DNA of 64,000 bases from Prosthecobacter algae (GCF_039542385.1 NZ_BAABIA010000002.1:434001-498000), one strand, 5' to 3'. Counted from the stretch's first letter, positions 54,386-63,900 are shown. Notes: generated by a model from the sequence alone, not told the origin. Numbers and translations are program-made.

Positions 54386-54578
54386 CACCGCGCGAAAACG
54401 AAGCCTGCCCAGCACACCTTTCCACCGAAAGCTGCCTCACTTACAGGATTCACCCCGCTCTCTCCTGCCCCCTCCATTCCGAACACCGAACTCTCAAAAC
54501 CGAACTCCGTCCCCTCCCCCACCTCTCCATTCGACAATCCCGCCGAACCGTTTATTCTCCGCGCTCCCTTTCCCACAC

Positions 54579-55823
54579 ATGAAAAAGAAAATCGTCCTCG
54601 CTTATTCCGGCGGCCTCGACACCTCCGTCCTGCTCTCCTGGATCAAAGAAACCTATGATGCCGAAGTCATCGCCTTCTGCGCCAACATCGGTCAGGACGA
54701 CGAACTGAAAGGCCTGAACGCCAAAGCCAAAAAGACCGGCGCTCTGAAAATCTACGTGGATGACCTCCAGGAAGAGTTCGCCAAGGACTTCATCTTCCCC
54801 ATGATGCAGGCCGGGGCCATCTACGAAGGCCAGTACTTCCTCGGCACCTCCATCGCCCGCCCCCTCATCGCCAAGCGCATGGTCGAGATCGCCAAGCTCG
54901 AAGGCGCCACCGCCATCGGCCACGGTGCCACCGGCAAAGGCAACGACCAGGTCCGCTTCGAGCTCACCACCGCCGCCCTCGCCCCCGACCTCGAAATCAT
55001 CGCCCCTTGGCGTGACGAGCGTTTCCGCACCCAGTTCCCTGGCCGTGCCGAAATGATCGCCTACTGCGAAGAGAAAAAGATCCCCATCCAGGCCAGCGCG
55101 AAGAAGCCCTTCTCCATGGACCGCAACCTCCTGCACATCAGCTACGAGGCCGGCATCCTTGAGGACCCTTGGTTCAATGCTGGCGACGTGAAGTATCGCG
55201 ACTACTTCACCACCCTCTCCGTCTTCCCTGAAGACGCCCCCGACAAGTCCGAATACGTCGTGCTCGACTTTGACAAAGGCAACTGCGTCGCCGTCAACAG
55301 CAAGCCCATGAACCCCCTCCAGGTCATGAAGGCCCTCAACAAGCTCGGCGGCAAGCACGGCGTCGGCCGCGTGGACATGGTGGAAAATCGCTTCGTCGGC
55401 ATGAAGAGCCGCGGTGTGTATGAGACCCCCGGCGGTGCCATCCTCCACTTCGCCCATCGCCAGATCGAGTCCCTCACCATGGACCGCGAAGTCATGCACC
55501 TGCGCGACAGCCTCATCCCCGAGTACGCCAAGCTCGTGTACAACGGCTTCTGGTACGCGCCCGAGCGCCTCGCCCTCCAGGCCCTCGTCACCGAGAGCCA
55601 AAAGAATGTCTCCGGCACCGTCCGCGTGAAGCTCTACAAAGGTGGCATCCACGCCGCCGGCCGCCAGAGCCAGTTCAGCATGTACAACCCCCACATCGCC
55701 ACCATGGAAGCCGACCCCACGAAGGCCTACAACCAAGACGACGCCACCGGCTTCATCCGCCTCAACGGCCTCCGCCTCCGCGTGAATTCGCAGGTGAATG
55801 GTGCAGCGAATATTGGCGGTTAA
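54579..55823 (+). CDS. argG: Argininosuccinate synthase ArgG
   Basis: A 414-residue ATP-dependent ligase that joins citrulline and aspartate, the penultimate step of arginine synthesis. [18 protein letters not shown] is the P-loop-like ATP site; [25 protein letters not shown] and [25 protein letters not shown] in part are family motifs. The ATG at 54579 starts the conserved N-terminus; the open frame reaches 54216, overlapping the divergent sulfatase. A terminator follows at 55851-55878. Confidence 0.97.
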   Translation: MKKKIVLAYSGGLDTSVLLSWIKETYDAEVIAFCANIGQDDELKGLNAKAKKTGALKIYVDDLQEEFAKDFIFPMMQAGAIYEGQYFLGTSIARPLIAKRMVEIAKLEGATAIGHGATGKGNDQVRFELTTAALAPDLEIIAPWRDERFRTQFPGRAEMIAYCEEKKIPIQASAKKPFSMDRNLLHISYEAGILEDPWFNAGDVKYRDYFTTLSVFPEDAPDKSEYVVLDFDKGNCVAVNSKPMNPLQVMKALNKLGGKHGVGRVDMVENRFVGMKSRGVYETPGGAILHFAHRQIESLTMDREVMHLRDSLIPEYAKLVYNGFWYAPERLALQALVTESQKNVSGTVRVKLYKGGIHAAGRQSQFSMYNPHIATMEADPTKAYNQDDATGFIRLNGLRLRVNSQVNGAANIGG

Positions 55824-55850
55824 CTGAAGCGATCTCGTTAATCTCTCACC

Positions 55851-55878
55851 AGCCCGGAAACCGCAAGGTTTCCGGGCT
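55851..55878 (+). terminator. Rho-independent terminator after argG
   Basis: Perfect 12-base inverted repeat AGCCCGGAAACC (55851-55862) / GGTTTCCGGGCT (55867-55878) with a GCAA loop and a following TTATTGTT. It ends argG transcription and marks the boundary to the AT-rich island. Confidence 0.88.
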
Positions 55879-56481
55879 TATTGTTGGCGGATGCGTGACC
55901 TGAAATGGAGCGGTCATTAATGCTTAGGGAGTTCGGCGTCAGCCCAGTTTATTTCTCTCGACCGATTCACCCACATCTTAGCAATCAGCAAAAGCTTTGT
56001 CTAAATCTTTTTTATGTAATATAGGGGGAGTAAATCCTTACCTAGAAAAACATTTACTTGAATAAACGCTCTTGAAAAATATAGACAAAATATTGGAACA
56101 TCATTTACTTGGCTATACAACTTTCAGCTAAAGGCTAAATCAAACATAACATTTCAAATAATGAATCACTCTGTCATCGCCACGAATGATCCAACTATCG
56201 TAGGCACGTTTGCTTTTGCAATGAAACCACTACGCAAGATCATGATTGAGACAGGAGATGCAGAACTTCAGCGGTTTTTGATAACACGATCTAACACAAC
56301 CAAAATGTAGATACTATACACGGCAAGGGATTATTCCCGATTTTTTAGAAAGGGATAATATTTATAGATCCAAAGATTGATAGAGTATTGTCATAATCAC
56401 ATTAAAGATGCGCCCAGAAAGGCAGATCATCGCAAAGAAGAATGACTGAGCTCCAGCGAAATAGAACACAACACCAATTTC
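55879..56481. other. AT-rich intergenic island, left part
   Basis: Base composition falls abruptly after the argG terminator (stretches such as TTTTTTATGTAATATAGG). Only one small frame is credible (56161-56310, listed separately). No insertion sequence ends, direct repeats at the borders or tRNA remnant were found by eye. The drop in G+C and lack of relatives suggest acquired DNA. Confidence 0.6.
56161..56310 (+). CDS. Possible small ORF in AT-rich island (49 aa)
   Basis: ATG at 56161 to TAG at 56310 encodes 49 residues beginning MNHSVIATNDPTIVGTFAFA and ending ITRSNTTKM. No family recognised, no clear ribosome-binding site. It is reported only because it lies upstream of two other genes of similar base composition; it may be a gene remnant. 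Confidence 0.25.
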   Translation: MNHSVIATNDPTIVGTFAFAMKPLRKIMIETGDAELQRFLITRSNTTKM

Positions 56482-56727
56482 ATGAAGACCATCGTTGATT
56501 CCACCAGGGATCCCATTACTGGGATCGTGAATATCAGGTTGCGACCACAATATAGTGATACATTCGCTGCCTTTTTGACTTCCACTAATATTCGCTTTTC
56601 TCGATCAGATGCTATTTTCCCATATCGCGGTCAGAGCGGTCAGCAGGAAGATGTTGTACCTTTTCTTATTTATGATTTCGATGACGAGATCAAGAACACT
56701 ATTTCAGCCTGGGATGATTCGCAGTAA
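56482..56727 (+). CDS. Small orphan protein in AT-rich island
   Basis: An 81-residue acidic protein (MKTIVDSTRDPITGIVNIRL, later FLIYDFDDEIKNTISAWDDS). Predicted beta-rich start and acidic tail, no transmembrane segment. No family recognised. It is co-directional with and 156 bases upstream of the papain-like protein and has the same low G+C, so the two probably arrived together. It could be a chaperone or immunity partner of that protein; this is inference from adjacency. Confidence 0.5.
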   Translation: MKTIVDSTRDPITGIVNIRLRPQYSDTFAAFLTSTNIRFSRSDAIFPYRGQSGQQEDVVPFLIYDFDDEIKNTISAWDDSQ

Positions 56728-56883
56728 ATATTCTCCACCACCTGAATCGAACAACGCACTGGGGACATTCTTTGGGCTACTCTTGCGGATATACATTTAT
56801 GTGACGCTAGTCCGCCTTCCATTTCCACGTTCGGCCCCACCCAACAATCAAAGTATATTGAATATTCGCCTTATATAATACTT

Positions 56884-57603
56884 ATGGAATACCAAACCGC
56901 AGTCGGCGACATACTTCTTGTTACGGGAACAGCAAAACACTCTTCGGCTCTCGCCACCCTACAAAAAGCACTATATAATCAGGCGCGCTCAAGTCACGTG
57001 GCTTTTAGTCTTGGCGGTGGTGCATTTATTCATTCCACGACCGATAAAGGAGTTCATCTTGCGTTTTTTCCAGACATCATAAAGGACTGCACTGATGACT
57101 GGAGAATCATTAGGCTTCGCTCCTTGACTAAAGAGCAGGAACGTTTATTACTCGGAAGCTCTAATTACCATCTTGCACAGAAATATAATTATGCGTATAT
57201 GATGCCAGGCAATAAAACCTCATCATTTTGTTCTGAATTTGCCTCAAAAAGTTATTGTAAAGCCAATATTGGAATTTTAAACGGCTTAGAATCAAGCAAG
57301 ACTGCACCGGCTCATTTTGACAAGGAAGCCGACGACTTGATTGAATGGATGGACGTTTCTGCTGATTACCGCACGTTACTTGAAGAGATTAACTCTGACC
57401 CGAAGTTGGCTTATGCAGGGTTCGCTTATCTTGCACATAGGTTGGAAAGGATTCGAGCTGTAAATGCAAGAACTGAATTCTTATTTGCACTAGCCTCTCA
57501 AATCTTCAAAACAGACGAAAGCAGGGAGGGATTAAAGAAGGCGAAACAGGAGTTGGAGTCTCAACGGCTTTTTAGCTACTGGGATATACACAAACAGGAT
57601 TAA
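56884..57603 (+). CDS. YiiX-like permuted papain-fold (NlpC/P60 superfamily) protein
   Basis: A 239-residue protein without signal peptide. His38 in SSHVAFSLGGGAFIHSTTDKGVHL (in part) precedes Cys116 in SSFCSEFASKSY, the His-before-Cys order of permuted papain-fold proteins such as YiiX/YaeF. These act as amidases or acyltransferases on lipids or peptides. The N-terminal VGDILLVTGTAKHS block is typical. The C-terminal 90 residues (from about LIEWMDVSAD) are helical and unique. It lies in the AT-rich island, so it is probably a horizontally acquired enzyme, possibly an effector or a defence protein. No cognate secretion genes are visible. Confidence 0.72.
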   Translation: MEYQTAVGDILLVTGTAKHSSALATLQKALYNQARSSHVAFSLGGGAFIHSTTDKGVHLAFFPDIIKDCTDDWRIIRLRSLTKEQERLLLGSSNYHLAQKYNYAYMMPGNKTSSFCSEFASKSYCKANIGILNGLESSKTAPAHFDKEADDLIEWMDVSADYRTLLEEINSDPKLAYAGFAYLAHRLERIRAVNARTEFLFALASQIFKTDESREGLKKAKQELESQRLFSYWDIHKQD

Positions 57604-57734
57604 GAAAAGATGTAGGGATTAATGTAAATTAAATGCGTCTAATCGATTGAAATTCAACATCTTACACACCCAAGACTCAGGCGCGCGAGCAGCCGCGACA
57701 CACGGCTCCCGTCTTCACCGCCCCTTTACGCTCC

Positions 57735-57822
57735 AGGCATCCTAGCTGGTAGGCAGGGAGTCCCGCATGCGGAACGACCGCACACCTAGTTAGGCGAGAT
57801 CGTCATTCCCCCATCAACGCCC
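57735..57822 (+). repeat. Dispersed intergenic repeat, copy A
   Basis: Shares with copy B (58329-58413) the blocks AGGCATCC(T/C)AGC, GGTAG, GACCGCAC, GTTAGGC and AGATCGTCATTCCC followed by TCAACGCC. About 590 bases separate the copies; copy A carries a longer central insert (AGTCCCGCATGCGGAAC). It is non-coding and contains the GCCTAAC motif. Confidence 0.75.
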
Positions 57823-57929
57823 GCGACCAGACGTGGCCTGGGCGAGCTAAAGCTCGGGCTGCTTTGCTGAGGCCATGTGCGTCGTCCTTTTGGTTAGGAG
57901 AAACGGGCAAAGTAGGAGCGACTTCAAAA

Positions 57930-58140
57930 GTCCCGAAGGGACGAGGCAACAAAGCCCTGGGTAAGAGGAAGGGGATGTGTTCCCATGCCAACGAGCCCTG
58001 AAAGGGCGGGACAAAAGGGGCAAGCCATCTCCCATGCCTCGCCCTTTCAGGGCTTGGGGAGGGATGACGGTTTCTTATCGGGGGTCCCAGGGCTGCGCTC
58101 GCTAGGGCTCGCTGACCCTGGGCTGGGTTGTCCCGCCCCG
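57930..58140. repeat. Cluster of REP-like palindromes
   Basis: Several perfect short palindromes occur in 200 bases: GTCCCgaaGGGAC (57930-57942), GCCCTgaaAGGGC (57995-58007) and GCCCTttcAGGGC (58041-58053). The second and third belong to a 15-base inverted repeat (57994-58008 / 58040-58054). CCCAGGG (58086-58092) and CCCTGGG (58116-58122) flank a GCGCTCGCT segment. From memory, CCCAGGGCTGCGCTCGCT-type elements are dispersed in Verrucomicrobiota and neighbouring phyla. Confidence 0.8.
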
Positions 58141-58328
58141 CTGGGGCTGGGGAGATGACTCGCGTGATGGCCCGGCTTGCTCATCCGACAGGCAAGAACC
58201 TTTGGAAAGAATAACAGCACAGAGGACCGAAAACCGCAGAGAGGAACAAAACCGCATTCTCTGCGGTCTTCCAATCTCTCGCGGTGTAAAATTCCCCGGC
58301 CTCCGCCTTCACCTCCCCATGATGCCGG

Positions 58329-58413
58329 AGGCATCCCAGCCGGTAGCCAGGCGGTAAGGGAGCCCAGGCGACCGCACCCCTGGTTAGGCAAGATCGTCAT
58401 TCCCACTCAACGC
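58329..58413 (+). repeat. Dispersed intergenic repeat, copy B
   Basis: Second copy of the element at 57735-57822, in the same orientation, with about 75% identity over the shared blocks by eye. It contains GTTAGGC at 58383-58389. Likely a genome-wide family of non-coding repeats. Confidence 0.75.
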
Positions 58414-58440
58414 CGCATCCTGGAAGCATACCAGCGGTGC

Positions 58441-58640
58441 CCTAATGGCTAACGACGCGATCCCCCCAAAACGGTGACGGTTTGGAGGACTCGGCCTTCC
58501 AAGAAAGGCGGGTAATCCGGCGATGTGGTGGCTGAGCTTGCGGGATCTTTTGCGCCGGACACACCCGCCCTACGAGGGAAGAGCTGGGGCGTCGCCGCAT
58601 CCCCCAGGTTAGGCGAGGGGGGCGGGATCTTGGCATGACA
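58441..58640. repeat. Further repeat-like intergenic block
   Basis: Contains CCAAAACGGTGACGGTTTGG (imperfect palindrome), GGAGGACTCGGCCTTCCA, and GTTAGGC (58608-58614). The block is not coding in any frame and looks like another member of the dispersed repeat population. No second copy is visible in the window. Confidence 0.45.
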
Positions 58641-58684
58641 AATCCCGGCGGGTGCTGTTACATGGGTGCCACTCTCCTTCTACC

Positions 58685-59638
58685 ATGATTGAATCTCTGA
58701 CGTTCATCCTACTCGGCCTGATCCTGCTCTATTTTGGCGGGGAGGGGCTGGTGAAGGGGAGCTCGGCGCTGGCGCTGCGGCTGGGGCTGACGCCGCTGGT
58801 GGTGGGGCTGACGGTGGTGGCGTTTGGCACGAGTGCGCCGGAGCTGGTGGTGAGCGTGAAGGCGGCGCTGGATGGGGAGGGGGCGATTGCGATAGGCAAT
58901 GTGCTGGGATCCAACGCACTGAACATCGGCCTGATTCTGGGGCTGACGGCGTTGATCTGCCCGCTGAAGGTGCAGCTTCAAATTTTGCGCATTGATGCAC
59001 CGATCATGGTGGTCGTCTCAGTGATCAGCGGGTGGATGCTGCATGATCTTTACCTCAGCCGACTCGAGGGCGGGCTGCTGATGGCGGGGCTGGTGGCTTA
59101 TGTGATCTTTACAGTGATGTATGCGAAACGAGTGAAGCAGCCGCCTGCGGTGGTGGCGGAGTATGCGGAGGCACTGCCGCCGCCGAAGGGCAGTGTGGGG
59201 CGGGATGTGGTCTTCATGATCGGCGGCCTGGGCCTGCTGGTGGTAGGCTCGCGCTTCATGGTGGATGGCGCAGTCAGTCTGGCGCGACTGTATGGCATCA
59301 GCGAGGCCGTGATCGGCCTAACCATCGTCGCAGCGGGCACGAGCATGCCGGAGCTGGTGACCTGCGTGGTGGCGGCGCTGAAAAAAGAGCCGGACATCGC
59401 TCTGGGGAACATCATCGGCTCGAACATCTTCAACATCCTGGGCATCCTAGGCGGGGCCGGTCTGGTGAAACCTCTTCATGGAGTTGGCATCCAGATGACG
59501 GACATCTACATCACCATCGCCTTTGCCGTCATCCTGGTGCCGATCCTGAGAACGGGCCAGAAACTGATGCGATGGGAGGGGGTGCTGCTGCTGACCGCCT
59601 ATGTGGGCTACATGGTGTGGCTGTGGCCAAAGGATTGA
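58685..59638 (+). CDS. CaCA-family Na+/Ca2+ antiporter (YrbG-like)
   Basis: A 317-residue membrane protein with about ten helices and the two inverted alpha repeats of the CaCA family: VAFGTSAPELVVSVKAAL with GNVLGSNALNI in the first half, and VAAGTSMPELVTCVVAAL with GNIIGSNIFNI in the second. These bind and exchange Ca2+ for Na+ or H+ across the inner membrane. The ATG at 58685 opens the first helix. It follows the repeat block and begins a stretch with normal G+C. Confidence 0.95.
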   Translation: MIESLTFILLGLILLYFGGEGLVKGSSALALRLGLTPLVVGLTVVAFGTSAPELVVSVKAALDGEGAIAIGNVLGSNALNIGLILGLTALICPLKVQLQILRIDAPIMVVVSVISGWMLHDLYLSRLEGGLLMAGLVAYVIFTVMYAKRVKQPPAVVAEYAEALPPPKGSVGRDVVFMIGGLGLLVVGSRFMVDGAVSLARLYGISEAVIGLTIVAAGTSMPELVTCVVAALKKEPDIALGNIIGSNIFNILGILGGAGLVKPLHGVGIQMTDIYITIAFAVILVPILRTGQKLMRWEGVLLLTAYVGYMVWLWPKD

Positions 59639-59832
59639 GAACAAAAGACCTCCCCGCCCACGCAGGTGCCGATGACGGACTCATGCCGCATAACGCCGCA
59701 AATGGATGGGTGACCAAAGGCATCGCGAACCAGTTCGGCATTCTCATAAAAATCCGGTCTTGGCCCCTGGTTTTGTGCGAAAGGCACGAACTCGAACAAG
59801 CCATTCCCCGGCGACCATGTTTTCTAAACGTT

Positions 59833-60018
59833 ATGAAAATCGCCCAAAAGACCCGCTTTTCTTTCCTTTGACGGGCAAGCCGAAGAAGCCACCTGGTTTT
59901 ATGTCTCACTCCTGCCGGACTCGCGGATTGACCGGATCATCACCTCGCCCATGGAGACACAGGGCGGCGATGCGGGCATGGTGCTGGTGATAGAGTTTAC
60001 CCTGGCGGGCAGGCGAAG
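59833..60018 (+). pseudogene. Frameshifted, truncated VOC/PhnB-like protein
   Basis: ATG at 59833 gives MKIAQKTRFSFL then TGA. A different frame continues at once with FDGQAEEATWFYVSLLPDSR and later MVLVIEFTLAGR. Joined, this matches the start of PhnB-like vicinal-oxygen-chelate proteins, whose typical opening is ...FLWFDGQAEEA...FYVSLFP-S-I...TVEF-L-G. The frame change near 59866-59870 looks like loss of a few bases where the Trp-Phe codons should be. The match stops after about 60 residues; members usually have about 130-160. It is thus both frameshifted and truncated. Confidence 0.8.
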
Positions 60019-60377
60019 AGGCACAGCCAAAGTACTCCAGAGCTTTAGCTCGCCAAAATCCCGTCTCAGATTCGACGCTCGTTTCGGCAGCTTCAGGGGA
60101 CTTTCTCACCGCCTGCCCCTCTTTCTCTGCGCCCCCCACTTCCCCCCTCCTGTCAATCATGCCAATCCTGCAATCCTGTCCAAATTTCCCGCCCCCGCCC
60201 AGCCTCTTTCGACGGCCAACCATTCCTTGCCAACACGGCATCCGTAACCGATATTTACCATCATCACAAAACGGCAATGATCGCTCCCCATCACCCCCAA
60301 AAATCCCCCGATGGGGAAACCTATCCCCAAAAAACCCCCATCCTAAACCCCTGATAACCAACTCATTAACCACCCAA

Positions 60378-60393
60378 ATCCCCAAATGGGGAT
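60378..60393. other. Short hairpin in CCCCA-rich block
   Basis: ATCCCCA (60378-60384) and TGGGGAT (60387-60393) form a 7-base inverted repeat with a 2-base loop. It lies in a block with six or more TCCCCA/TGGGGA words between about 60287 and 60420, followed by AATTTAAAAAA. No T-run follows in either direction to make it a clear terminator. Confidence 0.4.
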
Positions 60394-60887
60394 AATTTAA
60401 AAAACTCCCCATTCCCCATTCGCTCGCCTCCCAACCTTCGGTTGATCTTGCGGCTCAGGCGCTTCCTTGCTTCACTTAATGTTCATGAATCGAAGAACCT
60501 TTGGCAGGACGTCGATTTCATCCCCGGCCTCCCCGAGAAATGCGAGCACCTGAACGGCCCCCCGGAATTTTGATCCATGCACCTTTGGCCTAACCAGCAG
60601 CACTCCCCCGAGAGGAGCGTGGACACTCTGTCCGCATCTAAGCCCATCGGGAGCGCAGCGACCCTGGTCCCCTCTCTTGACGGGTCAAGACCTACCCCAT
60701 TTTGAAAACACCGCTGAACATGAAGCTCCCTCATGGCCACCTTGCTGAAACATGGGTTTCCTCAGAAGTGAACCCAGCCTGCCAAATCTCCGCCAATGCT
60801 GAAACTAGGACTTCGGTGATACCAAGGCTCTCATTGTCAAAACAGGATCATGACGGCACACCTTTTGTCAGTCAGGTAAGCCAGCAT

Positions 60888-60916
60888 TTGACGTATCTCA
60901 AAGATGTCGCATAAAG
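60888..60916 (+). promoter_or_regulatory. Possible promoter of the haem-binding protein gene
   Basis: TTGACG at 60888-60893 and CATAAA at 60910-60915 are spaced 16 bases apart and lie about 25 bases before the ATG at 60940. The match to a sigma-70-like promoter is moderate. Confidence 0.3.
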
Positions 60917-60939
60917 CGGCCCTCCCCAATCCCCTTTCC

Positions 60940-63900
60940 ATGCAGCGCTCGTTTCTTTACCTTTCGGCCTTCGGTCTCATCTGCTCCTCCCTTTCAGCCC
61001 TCACGCTGGAGGAGATGAACCAGCGGCAGCAGCCGATGCCGACCGTACCGGAAAAGGACCTGCCACCGCTGAAGAATAAACCCGAGCCGTTTCCCGGCAT
61101 CGTTAAACATGCTGGCTACGAGGCGCATACCTGGGTGCGGTTTCCGTTCGTCGAAAATCCTGGCAGCTTTGGCTTCGACCCGAAAGGCCGTTTGTTCGTG
61201 GCGGAGGCCAACCGCTTTTGGCGCGGGGTGCCGGACCTACGCGGGGCCAATGAAATGATCCGGGGAGATTTCCAGGCGAGCACGCTGGAGGACCGAACGA
61301 ATCTCTACAAGACCTGGGCTGCACGTTTTCCCACCACCTTTTTCACCAATACGGCAGACCGCCTGATCCGACTAGAAGACCGCGATGGCAATGGCGCGGC
61401 AGATCACCGCACGCTGTTTTCAGACCGTTTCCACGAGCCCCTGGATGGCATCGGCTTTTCCGTGCTGGCGGAGGATGATGCGGTGTATTTCACCTGCATC
61501 CCGAATCTCTGGAAGCTGACGGATGCCAACGATGACGGCGTGGCGGATGCGGAAAAGGCGCTGGTGGGTGGCTTTGGCGTGCGGGTGTCCTTTATCGGGC
61601 ATGACCTGCATGGCATCACTCGCGGGCCGGATGGGCGACTGTACTTTTCCGTGGGGGATCGTGGTTACCACGTCACCACGCAGGATGGCCGGGTGCTCTC
61701 CGGTGCCGGGCGCGGGGCCATCTTTCGTTGTGAATCGGACGGCAGCGGTTTTGAGGTTTTTTGCAAAGGGCTGCGCAATCCGCAGGAGCTGGCCTTCGAT
61801 GAAGCGGGCAATCTTTTCACCTTCGATAACACGGGCGATATCGGTGACCTTGCGCGCATGGTTTATGCCCTGGAAGGCAGCGACTCGGGCTGGGACATGA
61901 GCCACCAGTCTGCCCATCAATACGTAACCATGCTCGACTGGGAGGACTTTCACCCCAAGACCTCCATGTGGGTGGCGGAAAAGATGTTTGAGACCTTCAA
62001 TGAAGAGCAGCCGCAGTGGGTATACCCACCAGCCTCGCATGTGGCGCGCGGCCCATCTGGAGTGACCTTCCTCACCGGAGCTTCTTTGCCTGAAGATCTG
62101 CGTGGCAAATTCCTGCTGGCGAATTATCGCGGGGCCTCCCAGGGCTGCACGGTGCTGACGGTTGGCATCGAGCCAAAAGGAGCCGGGTATGTGGCCAACT
62201 CCGAAGACGTCTTGGTGGAAGGTGTGGGTGTCACGGATGTGGAGCTAGGCTATGACGGCAGCATTTACCTGTGCGACTTTGGCGGCGGCTGGAGCATCAA
62301 TACCAATGGGGCCATCGAGAAACTGACCCCGAAGGATGAAGCCCTCAGAAAAGCCGGGGCTGAGACCCAGGTCATCTTTGCCAAAGGTCTCAAAGAGGAG
62401 CCCGTGGCCAAGCTGATGGCTTACCTGGATTCGCCCGACAAACGCCTGCGTCAGGCAGCGCAGTTTGAACTGGTGAACCGGAAAGAAACCGCCACGCTGG
62501 CCGCCCTAACAGCGAATGCGGCCAAGCCGATCCAGACCCGCCTACATGGCATCTGGGCGCTGGATCAACTGGGCCGCCAAGGAGCAGCGGTGAGCAGCAC
62601 CTTGCTCGTCCTAACCAAAGATAAGGAATCCGAAATTCGCGCCCAGGCTGCTCGGACATTGGGCAGCGTGCGGGCGCTGGAAAGCCAGGAGGCCCTGCTG
62701 GGTCTGTTAAAGGATGAATCGCCACGAGTGCGCTCGCTGGCTGCCATCGCGCTGCAGCGGGTGACGAAGCCTGGGGATGCGAAGGTGACGGAAGCTCTTT
62801 ATGAAGTGGCTGCCCGTCAAGGCACTGGTCCGGTGGACCCGGTGCTGCGCCATTCGGTGCTGTCCGCGCTGGATGTCATCGGCACTGTGCCTGCCGCCAC
62901 CGCGCGCGCCCAGGCAGCCGAGCGTGAGGTGCGCCTCACAGCCCTGCTTTTCCTGCGTCGTCATCAGAGCCCGGAGTGCGCCATCTTCCTGAAGGATAAC
63001 GATGCCCAGATCCGCCGTGAAGCCGTGCGCGCCATCTATGACACCACCGGTGTGGATGGCCCTGCGGGAGATGCCGTAGCGGCCCTTGCCCCTGAGGCCG
63101 CTGCTTTTTCCCCCACGCTCCAGCAGCGCATCGTAGCCGCAAATTATCGCCGAGGAACGGCTGAGAATGCACGCAATCTTCTTGTCATGGTGAAGGATGC
63201 CAAACTGGATGCCGCCACCCGCAGCGCCGCCCTGCATGCGCTGCGCCTGTGGGAAAAGCGGATCGTCACCGATCCCGTGCTGGGCCTCTACCGCCCGCTG
63301 CCAAAGGCTGAGCGTACACTTGCCAGCTTGGGTCAATCAATCGAGGCAGACCTGCGTGCTTTACTGGCCGGGGAGCTGCCCCCACAACTCGCCTCACTGG
63401 CTCTGAAGCTGGCCGCTGAAACAGGCGTTCGCCTGGAGCCTAAAACGCTCCAGAGTTTTGCCGCAAACCAAGCCCTCGCTGCCGAGGTCCGGATCGCCGC
63501 TCTGGACAGCCTTGTCACTTCCGCCCCTACAGAAGCTGGCGACTTGGTGCACCGCTTGATCGCAGATGCCAGCCCCACAGTTTCCGCAGCCGCCTTGGCG
63601 CATGGCTACACCTTGAAGCTGGATGGTCTCACCGAAATCTCCCGCCAGGCCATCGCCTCCGGCCCGCTGGTGAAAGCACGCGCCGGCATCTCGGGCCTCA
63701 CGGCCACACACCCAGAGGAGATCGCCACGCTGTGGCAAAAGCGCGAGAGCAATGACCTGCGCCGTGGCCTGTGGCTGGATGTTTTCCTTGCCCTGCAAGC
63801 ACAGACAACCCCCGACACCCAGGCCCTGGTGAGCGCCCACATGGCCAGTGCACCGGACGCCGTGTATCGCCTTAGCGAAACAGGTGGCGATGCCCTACGA

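Larger units (their letters stand above)
59639..60939. other. Decayed intergenic region
   Basis: About 1.3 kb between the antiporter and the haem-binding protein. It holds a disrupted VOC pseudogene (59833-60018), a CCCCA-rich block with a hairpin (60287-60420), and otherwise sequence with no credible gene. Several open frames up to 168 codons exist on the minus strand but show no protein character. One GCCTAAC motif lies at 60588-60594. Confidence 0.6.

Noticed and set aside
54552..55736. 394-codon open frame on the minus strand
   Set aside because: Antisense of argG. The argG frame has all family motifs; the antisense product (HV, GD and EGEG-rich) has none.
57640..58640. CRISPR array
   Set aside because: The repeats here occur only twice, are imperfect, unequal in length and about 590 bases apart, so there is no regular repeat-spacer structure.
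59906..60412. 168-codon open frame on the minus strand in the decayed region
   Set aside because: No motif or protein-like periodicity. It overlaps the plus-strand VOC pseudogene fragment, which has clear family similarity.
60483..60740. 85-codon minus-strand frame and a plus-strand frame ending at 60570
   Set aside because: Both look like translated non-coding repeat-like DNA. Neither has a recognisable domain or a ribosome-binding site.
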